From: an uncultured Cellvibrio sp.
Lineage (GTDB): Bacteria > Pseudomonadota > Gammaproteobacteria > Pseudomonadales > Cellvibrionaceae
Reading direction: 5' to 3'
DNA length: 64,000 nucleotides
NCBI GenBank assembly: GCA_946481095.1
Contig: CAMLML010000013.1
Location: forward strand, 1 to 64,000
Both the position numbers and the translations under genes were made by a program. The notes beneath the pieces are model-generated. The model was not told the DNA's origin, searched no databases, and worked only from the letters and a program-made list of their open reading frames with translations. Numbering within the stretch: the first letter of the stretch is position 1; each line of letters begins with the position of its first letter. Below are positions 34,940 to 43,885 of the stretch, one piece after another.

Positions 34940-36849
34940 TCCTACGCAATATCAATATCAAACTCATATTTACCTGCCTGGCGGTAATTCTCTTCCTGAC
35001 ATCTATTTATCATTACTCGCAAACCCGGGTAATTTACAAAAATTTTGAGTTAACTTATCCAGGCAATCATAAAACAGCTATTCCATTCCCATTCAAAATG
35101 GGATCGAACAATTCCAACTCCTATAAAATTAATGGTGTTATTTCCAAAAATCTCGACTCAGGTGCCCTCTTCAAAATTGTGCCTGACGATGAATTGATCT
35201 CGATAAAAGTTAATGGAAAAGACGTTGACCTGAGTGCAATCCCCAAAGAAAAACTCCGTGATTACAATAACGGTTTTGACATTGACCTTAAACAATATTT
35301 AACCGCCAATACCAACAGCCTGGAAATTATTTTCTTTGATACAGGCGGCATGATGGGAATGGGGTTTGAGTCACTCAGTGAAAAAAATGCTACTCATATT
35401 ATTCAAGCAACATTTCTCCTGTTGGTTACAGCCTTAATTTTTGCAACCCGATTACAAACTCCGTTAAAGTTATTGTTGGTATTAGGCTTAGCCATTCGAC
35501 TGTTTTATTTTGACATCACACCATCAGACACCCGTGCACATGATGAAACCGAGCATGTTGAATTTGCACAGTACCTGTCCAAGCATTGGCTGCCACCACC
35601 ATTGGAAAGTGCAACCGGGGGTGCATTTTTTCATCCTCCCTTTTATTACTACACCAGTGCAGTTGTCATAAAAATATCCGAAGCATTAGGCTTGAACGCT
35701 TTAAGTGGTTCCAGACTTCAGCAAATACTTTCCCTGACCTATTCAATGGGATTCCTTTTCTTCGGGTTATTAATTCTCGAAAAACTGTTGTCAGTAGACA
35801 AGCAAAAACCGTCCTCCTTTAATATGAAAAATTTAAGGAGGAACTCTGACGTCAACATGCCTTTTGGCAAACCCATGTTTAATACGGCAGCAAAACCCGT
35901 TGAAACCTCTTTTCTCGATCTGAAAAAACCCTGGCTTTATTTGATCATCGCCAGCTTATTTACTTTTTGGCCGTCGAATATCATTCACTCAGTCAGAATT
36001 GGTAATGACCCTTGTCTTTATTTTTTGCTAACTGCCAGTATCTATTACATCTACCGCTGGTTTGACTCTGACAAATTTTCACACTTGATGATCGGCTCAA
36101 TTTTCGCTGCACTGGCGATATTAACCAAGGCAAACGCGGAAATTATGATTCCGGTTATTGGTATTGTGGGCCTTTATAAAATGATCAAAACCAAAAGGTG
36201 GGCTCATTATTTTAAAACAGCCATCCTGCCTGTTCTCTTCATCACATTGGCATTGGCGATTACAGTTGGCCCAGGGCTAATGCTGAAACTTCAAGGCAAA
36301 CGAGACAAATTGTTTATCGATAATATCAACAATGTGTCCTCGGCTTTGCAAGTTGGAAATAATGCCGCAAATTATTTGTGGTTTGATTTCAAAACTTTCA
36401 TCAACGAACCCTTCACCTCACCTTGGCAGGATGAAAAAGGCCGACAATATTTTTGGAATTATTTATCCAAGACGGGACTTTTCGGTGAATTCAATTACGA
36501 TGGCAAAGTAGTCAGAAATGCGGGAACAGTAAGCAGCTTTCTATTTTTGTGTATGTTTGCGTTTGTGATTTTCGGGCTTTATCACTTTACCAAGAATGAC
36601 CTGAAACGCATTAATGTCATTGCCTTATCGGGATTCTTTTTATTGGCGGGAGTAACTTACATGCGTATGACTTTCCCGGTGAATATTGACTTTAGATACA
36701 TTAGTCCGATTACTGTGTCATTTTGTGCAGTTTATGCTTTATGTATTCTCAGATGCATGAAAATTGGCAAAGAGCGCATGGCTTATATTGGTTCTATCCT
36801 TGCAATACTGTTTACGCTTGCCAATATTATTTTTACACTCAGTATTTAA
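34936..36849 (+). CDS. GT-C-type membrane glycosyltransferase
   Basis: 637 aa. After one N-terminal helix comes a periplasmic beta domain (about 30-150), then about ten helices. The first loop after the second helix block contains SDTRAHDETEHVEF, an acidic motif of GT39-like polyprenyl-linked glycosyltransferases, followed by GGAFFHPPFYYY. A Lys- and Arg-rich cytoplasmic insert lies near 285-320. It probably transfers the lipid-linked sugar made by the upstream GT2 to a glycan in the periplasm. ATG overlaps the DUF2304 stop (ATGA). Confidence 0.78.
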   Translation: MILRNINIKLIFTCLAVILFLTSIYHYSQTRVIYKNFELTYPGNHKTAIPFPFKMGSNNSNSYKINGVISKNLDSGALFKIVPDDELISIKVNGKDVDLSAIPKEKLRDYNNGFDIDLKQYLTANTNSLEIIFFDTGGMMGMGFESLSEKNATHIIQATFLLLVTALIFATRLQTPLKLLLVLGLAIRLFYFDITPSDTRAHDETEHVEFAQYLSKHWLPPPLESATGGAFFHPPFYYYTSAVVIKISEALGLNALSGSRLQQILSLTYSMGFLFFGLLILEKLLSVDKQKPSSFNMKNLRRNSDVNMPFGKPMFNTAAKPVETSFLDLKKPWLYLIIASLFTFWPSNIIHSVRIGNDPCLYFLLTASIYYIYRWFDSDKFSHLMIGSIFAALAILTKANAEIMIPVIGIVGLYKMIKTKRWAHYFKTAILPVLFITLALAITVGPGLMLKLQGKRDKLFIDNINNVSSALQVGNNAANYLWFDFKTFINEPFTSPWQDEKGRQYFWNYLSKTGLFGEFNYDGKVVRNAGTVSSFLFLCMFAFVIFGLYHFTKNDLKRINVIALSGFFLLAGVTYMRMTFPVNIDFRYISPITVSFCAVYALCILRCMKIGKERMAYIGSILAILFTLANIIFTLSI

Positions 36850-36854
36850 TTTAT

Positions 36855-36882
36855 AACTGGAATCAGCGAGCTGATTCCAGTT
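36855..36882. terminator. Bidirectional hairpin between convergent genes
   Basis: A 12-bp perfect stem (AACTGGAATCAG at 36855-36866 and its complement at 36871-36882) with a 4-base loop, six bases after the GT-C stop and ten before the GtrA stop. Weak T-runs lie on both sides. Confidence 0.7.
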
Positions 36883-36891
36883 AATTCAACC

Positions 36892-37269
36892 TCAATACAC
36901 CCACTTTCTAATCACTACAAAATTTACCGCAACCATCAGTGCTGTCACCATACACTGTGCGACCAGATAAAACCTTTCAACACCATAAAAAGTAAATAAT
37001 TGCATCAGCCCATAAAACAGAAATGTATTCAAACTCAGACTGACAGCCACAACAGTAAAATATCTAAGCATTGATTGAAGATGGTTTTTTTGGCTCGCAA
37101 ATGTTAAATAATAATTAGCGTAATAATTAAAAATTGATGATATTAAATAGCTCACGAAAGATGCCAACACAGGCTTCATCCAGGACGCTTCCACAAACAA
37201 CGCTAACAGCCCCCACTGAATAAATACTGAAATCACACCTACAACCAGATAGGTCGATATTTTTTTCAT
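36892..37269 (-). CDS. GtrA-family membrane protein, second copy
   Basis: 125 aa, four helices, GtrA-family pattern (YLVVGVISVFIQW at the start, IFNYYANYYLTF, final FVVIRKWVY). It differs clearly from the copy at 32813, so it is not a recent duplicate. It begins directly after the dnaB stop on the same strand and may be read from the dnaB transcript. Its partner is probably the GT2 or GT-C of the convergent operon. Confidence 0.85.
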   Translation of the reverse strand: MKKISTYLVVGVISVFIQWGLLALFVEASWMKPVLASFVSYLISSIFNYYANYYLTFASQKNHLQSMLRYFTVVAVSLSLNTFLFYGLMQLFTFYGVERFYLVAQCMVTALMVAVNFVVIRKWVY

Positions 37270-38661
37270 TCAATAACTATCCTGCTGAAAATATTCGGGG
37301 GCCAAATTATCAAAGCGCGTATATTTACCAATAAATGCCGCCCGGCAAGTTCCAATTTCGCCGTTACGTTGCTTGCCTATAATCAGTTCTGCAATTCCTT
37401 TGTCAGGACTATCTTCGTGGTAATACTCATCGCGATAAATAAATAGAATCACATCGGCGTCCTGCTCGATTGCACCGGATTCGCGAAGATCAGAATTCAT
37501 CGGTCGTTTATTAGGTCGCCCTTCAACACCACGGTTTAATTGGGACAAGGCAATCACAGGACAATCGTATTCTTTTGCCATTGCCTTTAAAGATCGGGAT
37601 ATTTCGGATATTTCCTGTGTACGCCCCTCACTGGTTCCTGCCACCTGCATCAACTGCAAATAGTCAACCATGATCAGCCCGGGGTTACCATGTTCACGCG
37701 TAATTCGCTTAACACGGGCGCGCATTTCCTGTGGATTTAATCCAGGTGTATCGTCAATAAATAACAATTTATCTTTCATTTTGGCAACAGCTGATGAAAG
37801 TTTTGGCCAATCTTCTTCAGTTAATTTTCCATTACGCATTTTGGTTTGATCAATACGGCCAATTGACGACATCATCCGCATAATCAACGCAGCAGATGGC
37901 ATCTCCATACTGAATACAAACACTGGTTTGGATTGAGTAAACATGGCGCTTTCAACAAAATTCAATGCCAGTGCCGTTTTCCCCATTGAAGGGCGAGCAG
38001 CAAGAATAATTAATTCACCTGGTTGCCAACCGGATGTGCGCTGATCCAGATCGGTCAGGCCTGATGCGACACCGGTGATATCACTGCCGGAACGAAATAA
38101 CTCATCAATACGTTGAACAGTAGCTTTTAATAGATCATTAACACCGACCAAACCGCCCTCTTTGGGTCTGTCTTCGGCAATTTCCGCCACACGTTTTTCA
38201 GCGAGATGTAACAAATCATCAGAATCCAGACCAGCCGGGTTCATACTGGATTTACTGATTTCCTGTGCTGCTTCAATGAGCTGACGTAATGTTGATCTTT
38301 CACGCACAATATTGGCGTAAGCAGCAATATTCGCAGCACTGGGTGTATTGTTGGCCATATCAACCAAATAACCCAAACCACCAACACGATCCAACTCGTT
38401 ATGCTTGTGCAATTCTTCTGAAAGTGTAATGACATCCAAAGGTTGCCCGGCTTCCTGCAGGGCTAACATCATACGAAAAATAACTTTGTGATCCTGACGA
38501 TAAAAATCATTCTCGGTGATGATCGCCAGAGTGGAATCCAGCTTGGAATTATCCAGCATTAAAGCACCCAGCACTGACTGCTCCGCCTCTATGGAGTGAG
38601 GCATGCTCGGGCCATTGGCCAGTTGATGCGCCAGGGTTTGTTCAAAGGTCATATCGGACAT
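37270..38661 (-). CDS. dnaB: Replicative DNA helicase DnaB
   Basis: Hexameric 5'-3' helicase of the replication fork, about 463 aa. N-terminal DnaG-interaction domain (HSIEAEQSVLGALMLD) and RecA-like C-terminal domain with Walker A ARPSMGKTAL, Walker B LIMVDYLQLM, and a conserved late SDLRESGAIEQDAD. ATG at 38661 gives the normal N-terminus; the longer frame adds 19 hydrophobic residues not seen in DnaB. Located after rpsF-rpsR-rplI, the usual order, but behind a strong hairpin terminator. Confidence 0.97.
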   Translation of the reverse strand: MSDMTFEQTLAHQLANGPSMPHSIEAEQSVLGALMLDNSKLDSTLAIITENDFYRQDHKVIFRMMLALQEAGQPLDVITLSEELHKHNELDRVGGLGYLVDMANNTPSAANIAAYANIVRERSTLRQLIEAAQEISKSSMNPAGLDSDDLLHLAEKRVAEIAEDRPKEGGLVGVNDLLKATVQRIDELFRSGSDITGVASGLTDLDQRTSGWQPGELIILAARPSMGKTALALNFVESAMFTQSKPVFVFSMEMPSAALIMRMMSSIGRIDQTKMRNGKLTEEDWPKLSSAVAKMKDKLLFIDDTPGLNPQEMRARVKRITREHGNPGLIMVDYLQLMQVAGTSEGRTQEISEISRSLKAMAKEYDCPVIALSQLNRGVEGRPNKRPMNSDLRESGAIEQDADVILFIYRDEYYHEDSPDKGIAELIIGKQRNGEIGTCRAAFIGKYTRFDNLAPEYFQQDSY

Positions 38662-38690
38662 GCAAAAAAACCAAATCTCAAATTGATAGG

Positions 38691-38742
38691 CAAAAAAAAT
38701 CGGGCACCATGCCAACAAAATTTGTTGTCGATAGTGCCCGAT
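38691..38742 (-). terminator. Terminator after rplI
   Basis: The 9-bp stem ATCGGGCAC/GTGCCCGAT (38699-38707/38734-38742), with an inner AACAAA/TTTGTT pairing, is followed on the minus strand by eight T's. It lies between rplI and dnaB, so dnaB needs read-through or its own promoter. Confidence 0.85.
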
Positions 38743-38766
38743 TCGGTGGCAATTGTCAGCGAAGTA

Positions 38767-39213
38767 TTACTCGGCAACTACCACTAATTTCACAGCCTGA
38801 ATCACTTCAGCATGCAACTGTATATCAATGTCATATTGACCAATTTCACGCAATGCACCTTGAGGCAAACGCACTTCAGCTTTGGTGATTTCCACACCGG
38901 CTGCAGATACAGCTTCAGCGATATCGCGAGTACCCACTGAACCAAACAGACGCCCCTCATCACCAGCATTGGCAGAGATAGTGACTGTCAATTCAGCCAG
39001 TTTTGCAGCACGGGATTGAGCTTCACCCAGCTTTCCAGCTGCGGCAGCTTCCAACTCGGCACGACGCGCTTCAAAATCAGCAACATTTTTTGCGGTAGCA
39101 GCAATAGCCTTACCTTGCGGCAATAAATAGTTGCGGCCATAACCTGACTTAACGGTAACTTTGTCGCCAATAGCGCCTAACTTACCCACTTTATCGAGCA
39201 GAATAACTTCCAT
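38767..39213 (-). CDS. rplI: 50S ribosomal protein L9
   Basis: 148-aa L9, binding 23S rRNA with its N-terminal domain ([26 protein letters not shown]), joined by the long helix to the C-terminal lobe ([13 protein letters not shown]). Length and motifs are standard. AAGGGGA precedes the ATG. Last gene of the rpsF-rpsR-rplI operon, followed by a strong terminator. Confidence 0.97.
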   Translation of the reverse strand: MEVILLDKVGKLGAIGDKVTVKSGYGRNYLLPQGKAIAATAKNVADFEARRAELEAAAAGKLGEAQSRAAKLAELTVTISANAGDEGRLFGSVGTRDIAEAVSAAGVEITKAEVRLPQGALREIGQYDIDIQLHAEVIQAVKLVVVAE

Positions 39214-39224
39214 CTCGTTTCCCC

Positions 39225-39452
39225 TTATTCGTGGCTATCGGTGTAAGGAATCAAAGCCAGGTAACGGGCACGCTTGATAGCAGTCGCCAGTTGACGTTGA
39301 TATTTGGCTTTGGTGCCGGTGATACGGCTTGGAACGATTTTGCCTGTTTCAGTGATGTAGGCTTTCAAGGTTTCGATATCTTTAAAATCGATTTGCTTGG
39401 TGCCTTCAGCGGTAAAACGACAGAACTTGCGACGACGGAAAAAACGTGCCAT
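39225..39452 (-). CDS. rpsR: 30S ribosomal protein S18
   Basis: 75-aa S18, with [14 protein letters not shown] at the start and the basic [20 protein letters not shown] core that binds 16S rRNA next to S6. GGAGG lies at good spacing before the ATG. Middle gene of the S6-S18-L9 operon; the S6:S18 dimer probably represses the operon by binding the leader at 39899-39942. Confidence 0.97.
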   Translation of the reverse strand: MARFFRRRKFCRFTAEGTKQIDFKDIETLKAYITETGKIVPSRITGTKAKYQRQLATAIKRARYLALIPYTDSHE

Positions 39453-39455
39453 GGC

Positions 39456-39893
39456 TTATACCTCCTGATCTTCAAATTCGTCAGCATCAAGACCGTCTTC
39501 ATCAGACATGTCTTCCAAATCGTCATCACGACGCTCTGAACGGGCTGGACGAGATTTACGTTCGCGACTTTCTTTCTCAGCCTTCATGATGAAAGACTCT
39601 TCAGTAATCGCCGAATTTTCACGAATCACAAGGCTGCGCAATACAGCATCGTTATAACGGAAGTTGGTAGTTAGTTCTTCCAATACAGCTTCGGAACATT
39701 CAATGTTCATCAGAATATAGTGGGCTTTGTGAACTTTGTTAATGGAGTAGGCTAACTGGCGACGGCCCCAGTCTTCCAGACGGTGTACAGCACCGCCGTC
39801 AGCTTTGATTGTAGAACTGTAACGCTCTACCATCGCAGGAACCTGTTCGCTTTGGTCCGGATGAACCAGAAACACAATTTCGTAATGACGCAT
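39456..39893 (-). CDS. rpsF: 30S ribosomal protein S6
   Basis: 145-aa S6, with [18 protein letters not shown] at the N-terminus, [12 protein letters not shown], and the acidic C-terminal tail ([18 protein letters not shown]), where RimK adds glutamates in E. coli if the tail ends suitably; here it ends in Val. Partner of S18 in the ribosome platform. AAGGAG lies before the ATG but is also part of the leader stem, so translation can be shut by a folded leader. Confidence 0.97.
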   Translation of the reverse strand: MRHYEIVFLVHPDQSEQVPAMVERYSSTIKADGGAVHRLEDWGRRQLAYSINKVHKAHYILMNIECSEAVLEELTTNFRYNDAVLRSLVIRENSAITEESFIMKAEKESRERKSRPARSERRDDDLEDMSDEDGLDADEFEDQEV

Positions 39894-39898
39894 TTTAG

Positions 39899-39942
39899 CT
39901 CCTTACGGGTTAAGTCTCCTGAACAATCAGTGAGACAAGGAG
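39899..39942 (-). promoter_or_regulatory. S6:S18-type autoregulatory leader
   Basis: The 5' leader of rpsF folds into CTCCTT paired with AAGGAG (39937-39942 with 39899-39904), an upper stem GTCTC/GAGAC plus CTGA/TCAG with a TTGT loop, and a one-sided bulge TTAACCCGT holding CCG (39905-39913). This is the layout of the S6:S18 leader motif, where the dimer binds the CCG bulge as it does in 16S rRNA. The lower stem hides the ribosome site. Confidence 0.75.
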
Positions 39943-39977
39943 TAGCCAGAATTGCTTCCGACCGGTTGGGGGCGCAG

Positions 39978-40006
39978 ATAATACGGACTTGCTCCATCAA
40001 AGGCAA
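39978..40006 (-). promoter_or_regulatory. Putative sigma-70 promoter of rpsF operon
   Basis: On the minus strand, TTGCCT (40001-40006) and TATTAT (39978-39983) are separated by 17 bp. Transcription would start near 39970, about 30 bases before the S6:S18 leader stem. Confidence 0.55.
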
Positions 40007-40028
40007 GCCGAAACCCAGATTAACAGGA

Positions 40029-41264
40029 TTATTTCAATAGAGGACTTTGCAAGGATTTTGGCGTACCTATCAAGCCATGAACTGCTTTATGTAAATCATC
40101 CAAAGAAACTTCACGTATTTTCATCAAAGCTTGGACTACATCGCCAAGATCATTTTTGTTTTGGCTTTTCTGTTGAATTTCTTCATCGAGCTCCGCCAAT
40201 AAAACAACAGCCCTTGCCGTTACAGCTCCTGTAGATTTGGACTGGCGCAAATGCTCAACCTCTTTGCCCCACTTGGCCAATTTCTGCAGAATTTTTTTCT
40301 TGCGGCTTTTGGAAATACCGCCCGCTTTATACAACAACTCAAATGAATAATACTCAGCCAAACCTTCCGCTATCCAATCATCATTATGTGTCTCAGTTAC
40401 TTTGCCGCGGATGCGGGTCACCATGTGAGTGATCTCATGAAATAACGGACTGGTTCCATTCTCACTGACAATTGGACGATCCACATGCAAATAAAGAGAA
40501 TTCGGAGCAGACAATCCTCCGCGCCACATAGGATCAGGTGCACCCACTATTAATAGTTTTTCAGGTACAGCACCAAATGTCTTTTTCACTTGCGGCCACA
40601 CAAACGAGAAAAAAGTAAGGACATCCATTCTTTGCATACCCGAGTCTTTCGGTGATGCAACAGTTACCGACGTGCCGGAAATTTTTGCATATCGAGTACC
40701 GACTTTTCCTGCAATAAACCAACCTATAGGTCGATCAAATTGACGCTCGGGATTATCAACAATAAATTCAAATCGATTTTTGTTTTCCCAGGAAGATTTC
40801 ACAATCCATTTTTCAGGTAATGAAAATTTTATTCGGGTCTGCGAATAAGCCCCTTCTTTCTCATAAGTATGAAATGCAGGAACCAGATCATCCCCACGAA
40901 AAATTGCCCAGTCATCACCATAATATGAATCAAACATTCCTTCGCCTTTTTCATGGCTCACCTGTACAAAATATTGCAGCCTGGCTTTATTTTTTGGCAG
41001 AAGCCATTCCACCTCATTGTCACGTTGGACAAGCTTGCCATTTGCTTTCAAATTGACATAACGCCCATGAGTATTTTTAAATACAACTCGCTGCAGCAAA
41101 TCCCCTTTATCGATATTCACCGTAACAAGAAAGCCTTTCTTCTCAGGCTGCAATTTTGCTTCATAGTTAACTTTATACACCAAGTCTGATCCAGCCCACG
41201 CAATCGCTAGATTACTGGCCAAGAACAAAACTATTAAAAAATGAAATAGAAATTTACAGCGCAT
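40029..41264 (-). CDS. Secreted gluzincin-like metallopeptidase
   Basis: 411 aa with a Sec signal peptide (cleavage near AWAGS, about residue 25). The zinc motif is HEITH (about 275-279), followed after some 20 residues by WIAEGLAEYY, whose Glu would be the third ligand, as in gluzincins. The N-terminal half looks beta-rich, recalling M61 glycyl aminopeptidases, but no PDZ domain is seen. The catalytic Glu is present, so it may be active in the periplasm; the substrate is unknown. Lies after the Tol-Pal operon beyond a terminator, so separately transcribed. Confidence 0.65.
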   Translation of the reverse strand: MRCKFLFHFLIVLFLASNLAIAWAGSDLVYKVNYEAKLQPEKKGFLVTVNIDKGDLLQRVVFKNTHGRYVNLKANGKLVQRDNEVEWLLPKNKARLQYFVQVSHEKGEGMFDSYYGDDWAIFRGDDLVPAFHTYEKEGAYSQTRIKFSLPEKWIVKSSWENKNRFEFIVDNPERQFDRPIGWFIAGKVGTRYAKISGTSVTVASPKDSGMQRMDVLTFFSFVWPQVKKTFGAVPEKLLIVGAPDPMWRGGLSAPNSLYLHVDRPIVSENGTSPLFHEITHMVTRIRGKVTETHNDDWIAEGLAEYYSFELLYKAGGISKSRKKKILQKLAKWGKEVEHLRQSKSTGAVTARAVVLLAELDEEIQQKSQNKNDLGDVVQALMKIREVSLDDLHKAVHGLIGTPKSLQSPLLK

Positions 41265-41286
41265 AACAATCCACCGATTAAAAACA

Positions 41287-41311
41287 AAAAGGGCTGATAA
41301 TCAGCCCTTTT
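41287..41311 (-). terminator. Terminator of the Tol-Pal operon
   Basis: An 11-bp stem (AAAAGGGCTGA/TCAGCCCTTTT) with a 3-base loop, 29 bp past the cpoB stop, followed on the minus strand by TGTTTTT. Confidence 0.85.
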
Positions 41312-41339
41312 ATAGAATTTTTGACAACCTAATCAAACA

Positions 41340-42065
41340 TTAAAAATTATCTCGCAGAAATTTTTTCGCCAGACGCGATGCATCCGAACTACCACCCGCA
41401 ACATCTTGCATTATGGCTTTGGCTTTAATTTTTTCACCCAGATTAAAATACACACGACCCAAATCATATTTGGCATCCGGTACTTTTGATGCATCAGGAT
41501 AATCACTGATTAATTTCGCGAACCAGGTTTTGGATTTTTCAAGATCACCATTCTGGTTAGCAATTTTACCCAACCAATAACAACTATTGCTGGCATATTG
41601 CCCTTGGGGAAAACGATCTAAATAATATTGAAATTCTTTTGTTGCCGCATCGTAATCACGCTGATTTAACAAATCATAAGCGGCGGTATACACCTCTTTC
41701 TCGCTACGAATGTCCTCAACCTCTGCTACAGGATCAGGTAAAACACTGGCAACTGAAGAAGATGAAGATTCAGCAGGCTGGCTAACATGGCCACTCGACA
41801 AGCGACGATCCAGCTCCATGTAATTATCGAGCTGCAATTGCTTTAACTTATTAATTTCGTGAGATTGTTCTTCGACGAGACCTCGAAGATTAGTTATTTC
41901 TTCCTGCAATGCACGAATTTGGGAATAGACATCAGAACTAACATCGGCAGATAGGGGCTGAGCCGCCCCGGAGTTAACACCCCGGGGGGAAGACTCAACA
42001 ACCCGTACTTGAGCCATAACAGGAGCTGTTACCAATATCGCAACAGCAATCAGGGGCTTTAACAT
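41340..42065 (-). CDS. cpoB: Cell division coordinator CpoB
   Basis: 241-aa periplasmic protein (formerly YbgF) that links Tol activity to PBP1B during constriction in E. coli. Signal peptide (ending APVMAQ), an N-terminal coiled coil for trimerisation (about 45-88), a Ser-rich linker, then TPR repeats (120-240: YTAAYDLLNQRDYDAAT, YWLGKIANQNGDLEKS, YDLGRVYFNLGEKIKA). Last gene of the Tol-Pal cluster, 13 bp behind pal, with a terminator after it. Confidence 0.93.
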   Translation of the reverse strand: MLKPLIAVAILVTAPVMAQVRVVESSPRGVNSGAAQPLSADVSSDVYSQIRALQEEITNLRGLVEEQSHEINKLKQLQLDNYMELDRRLSSGHVSQPAESSSSSVASVLPDPVAEVEDIRSEKEVYTAAYDLLNQRDYDAATKEFQYYLDRFPQGQYASNSCYWLGKIANQNGDLEKSKTWFAKLISDYPDASKVPDAKYDLGRVYFNLGEKIKAKAIMQDVAGGSSDASRLAKKFLRDNF

Positions 42066-42078
42066 ACGGGCCAGACTC

Positions 42079-42552
42079 TTAGTACTTAACTTCTACGCGA
42101 CGATTTTGCGCCCATGAAGTTTCATCGCTACCCACAACAGCAGGTTGCTCTTCGCCAAAGCTAACAACTTCCAGAGAAGAACCGCTTACACCTTGGGTAA
42201 CCAGGAAATCACGAACTGCATTAGCACGCTTTTCGCCCAGAGCCATGTTGTACTCACGTGAACCACGCTCATCAGCGTGACCTTCCAAACGAACTGATAC
42301 AGAAGCACCTTTCAGTTTGTCAGAGTGCGCCAACAACACAGCACGGCTTTCAGCTGTCAAGTCGTACTTGTCAAAATCGAAGTACACAACACTGGAAAGA
42401 GCTTGCTCAGTAACAGGTGGAGCTGATGTCTCAGTAGTGTTGGTTACTGGTGCTACGTCATCTTTTTTATTTGAGCTGCTGCTTGAACAGGCAGTCAAAA
42501 AAGCCATAACGAAAGCCAAAGTTAAACCGTGTTTAAAGGTTTTGGTGATCAT
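42079..42552 (-). CDS. pal: Peptidoglycan-associated lipoprotein Pal
   Basis: 157-aa outer-membrane lipoprotein: lipobox FLTAC, a Ser-rich spacer, then the OmpA-like peptidoglycan-binding domain (VYFDFDKYDL; GHADERGSREYNMALGEKRA with the Asp and Arg that hold diaminopimelate). It binds TolB and keeps the outer membrane attached at the division site. Length is normal. Follows tolB by 49 bp. Confidence 0.96.
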   Translation of the reverse strand: MITKTFKHGLTLAFVMAFLTACSSSSSNKKDDVAPVTNTTETSAPPVTEQALSSVVYFDFDKYDLTAESRAVLLAHSDKLKGASVSVRLEGHADERGSREYNMALGEKRANAVRDFLVTQGVSGSSLEVVSFGEEQPAVVGSDETSWAQNRRVEVKY

Positions 42553-42601
42553 GTGTGTGTAACTCCAATGAAGTTTGTTTGTGATCTAGTTTACGGGGAA
42601 A

Positions 42602-43885
42602 TCAATTAAAAAAAGGCGACCATGCGGGTTCTCGCACATCACCCTGTTTTGGAGGCTGAAGCATTTTAACTCGCGCGTCGAGGGACACCGCCGCCAAAAC
42701 TCCTTTACCACCAGAACGAGTCGCGTACATCAACATAGCACCGTTAGGTGCAACACTGGGCGACTCATCCAAAGCCGTTTCTGACAGAATGCGTAAATTT
42801 CCGGAATCAAGATCTTGAGCAGCGATATGGTAGTTAGAACCAGGACGCTTGTTCAACATCACCAAACTTTTACCATCTGGAGAAACACGACCGCGAGCAT
42901 TGTAATCGCCGTCGAAGGTTACACGTTCCTGCTGTCCGGTTGCAAGAGATACTTTATAAATTTGCGGCTTTCCACCGCGATCAGAAGTAAAAAATAATGA
43001 ATTGCCATCGATTGACCAAGAGGGCTCGTGATCAATTGCAAAATGATTTGTGACTCGTTTCAATTCGCGAGTTAAGACATTCATTACATAAATTTCCGGG
43101 TTACCATCTTTTGATAAAGCCATGGCTAATCTTTGACCATCAGGCGACCAGGCTGGCGCACCATTCAACCCTTTAAAACTCGTCATTTGTTGACGACGCT
43201 GGGTCGCAATATCCATCACAAATATCGCAGGTTTATTTCCTGACTCAAAAGAAACATAAGCCACTCGCTGACCATTAGGTGACCAAACAGGTGACAATAT
43301 TGGATAACGTGATGACAAAAGTGTTCGCTGACGCGCACCATCAATGTCCGACAAAACCAATCTGAATTGTTGTGGGCGTTTATATTCTTCGATGTATATT
43401 AATTTGGTTGAAAAAATACCGCGAATATTGGTAATTTTTTCATAAGCGGCATCGCTAATCTTATGTGCAATATCACGAAGATTGGCCTCTGTACCATTCA
43501 CTGATGCCAATGGTGTAACTCGCTTTTCACGCACCACATCAAACAATTCATAGTTGGCGTAATAACGCCCTTCCTGAAAGGTTAACGTGCCTATCAGTAG
43601 ATATTCTGCACCCAGTATTTTCCAATCACGATAATGAATCTCAGACTCAGTATGCGGCAGTGCCAACATACGCTCAGGCGCAATCGCTTCAAATTGACCA
43701 GAGAAGCGAAAGTCATTGCGCATAATTGCAGTGATATCTTCTGCAATCCTGCCACCACTCCAGGCAAAAGGAACTACGGCAATTTTGATTGGCTTATCAA
43801 CACCCTTGGTGATAATGATTTCATTCATCTGAGCATTAGCAATAAAAGTTGCTACAGACAACCAAAATAAAATTAAAAATCTCAC
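42602..43885 (-). CDS. tolB: Tol-Pal system protein TolB
   Basis: 427-aa periplasmic protein with a signal peptide (ending FIANAQ), an N-terminal alpha/beta domain (to about 160) and a C-terminal six-bladed propeller with repeated SPVWSPNGQRVAY, APAWSPDGQRLA and EPSWSIDGNSLFF. It shuttles between Pal and TolA. Start GTG at 43885 with GGAGG upstream, overlapping the tolA stop by 4 bp. Confidence 0.95.
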   Translation of the reverse strand: MRFLILFWLSVATFIANAQMNEIIITKGVDKPIKIAVVPFAWSGGRIAEDITAIMRNDFRFSGQFEAIAPERMLALPHTESEIHYRDWKILGAEYLLIGTLTFQEGRYYANYELFDVVREKRVTPLASVNGTEANLRDIAHKISDAAYEKITNIRGIFSTKLIYIEEYKRPQQFRLVLSDIDGARQRTLLSSRYPILSPVWSPNGQRVAYVSFESGNKPAIFVMDIATQRRQQMTSFKGLNGAPAWSPDGQRLAMALSKDGNPEIYVMNVLTRELKRVTNHFAIDHEPSWSIDGNSLFFTSDRGGKPQIYKVSLATGQQERVTFDGDYNARGRVSPDGKSLVMLNKRPGSNYHIAAQDLDSGNLRILSETALDESPSVAPNGAMLMYATRSGGKGVLAAVSLDARVKMLQPPKQGDVREPAWSPFFN

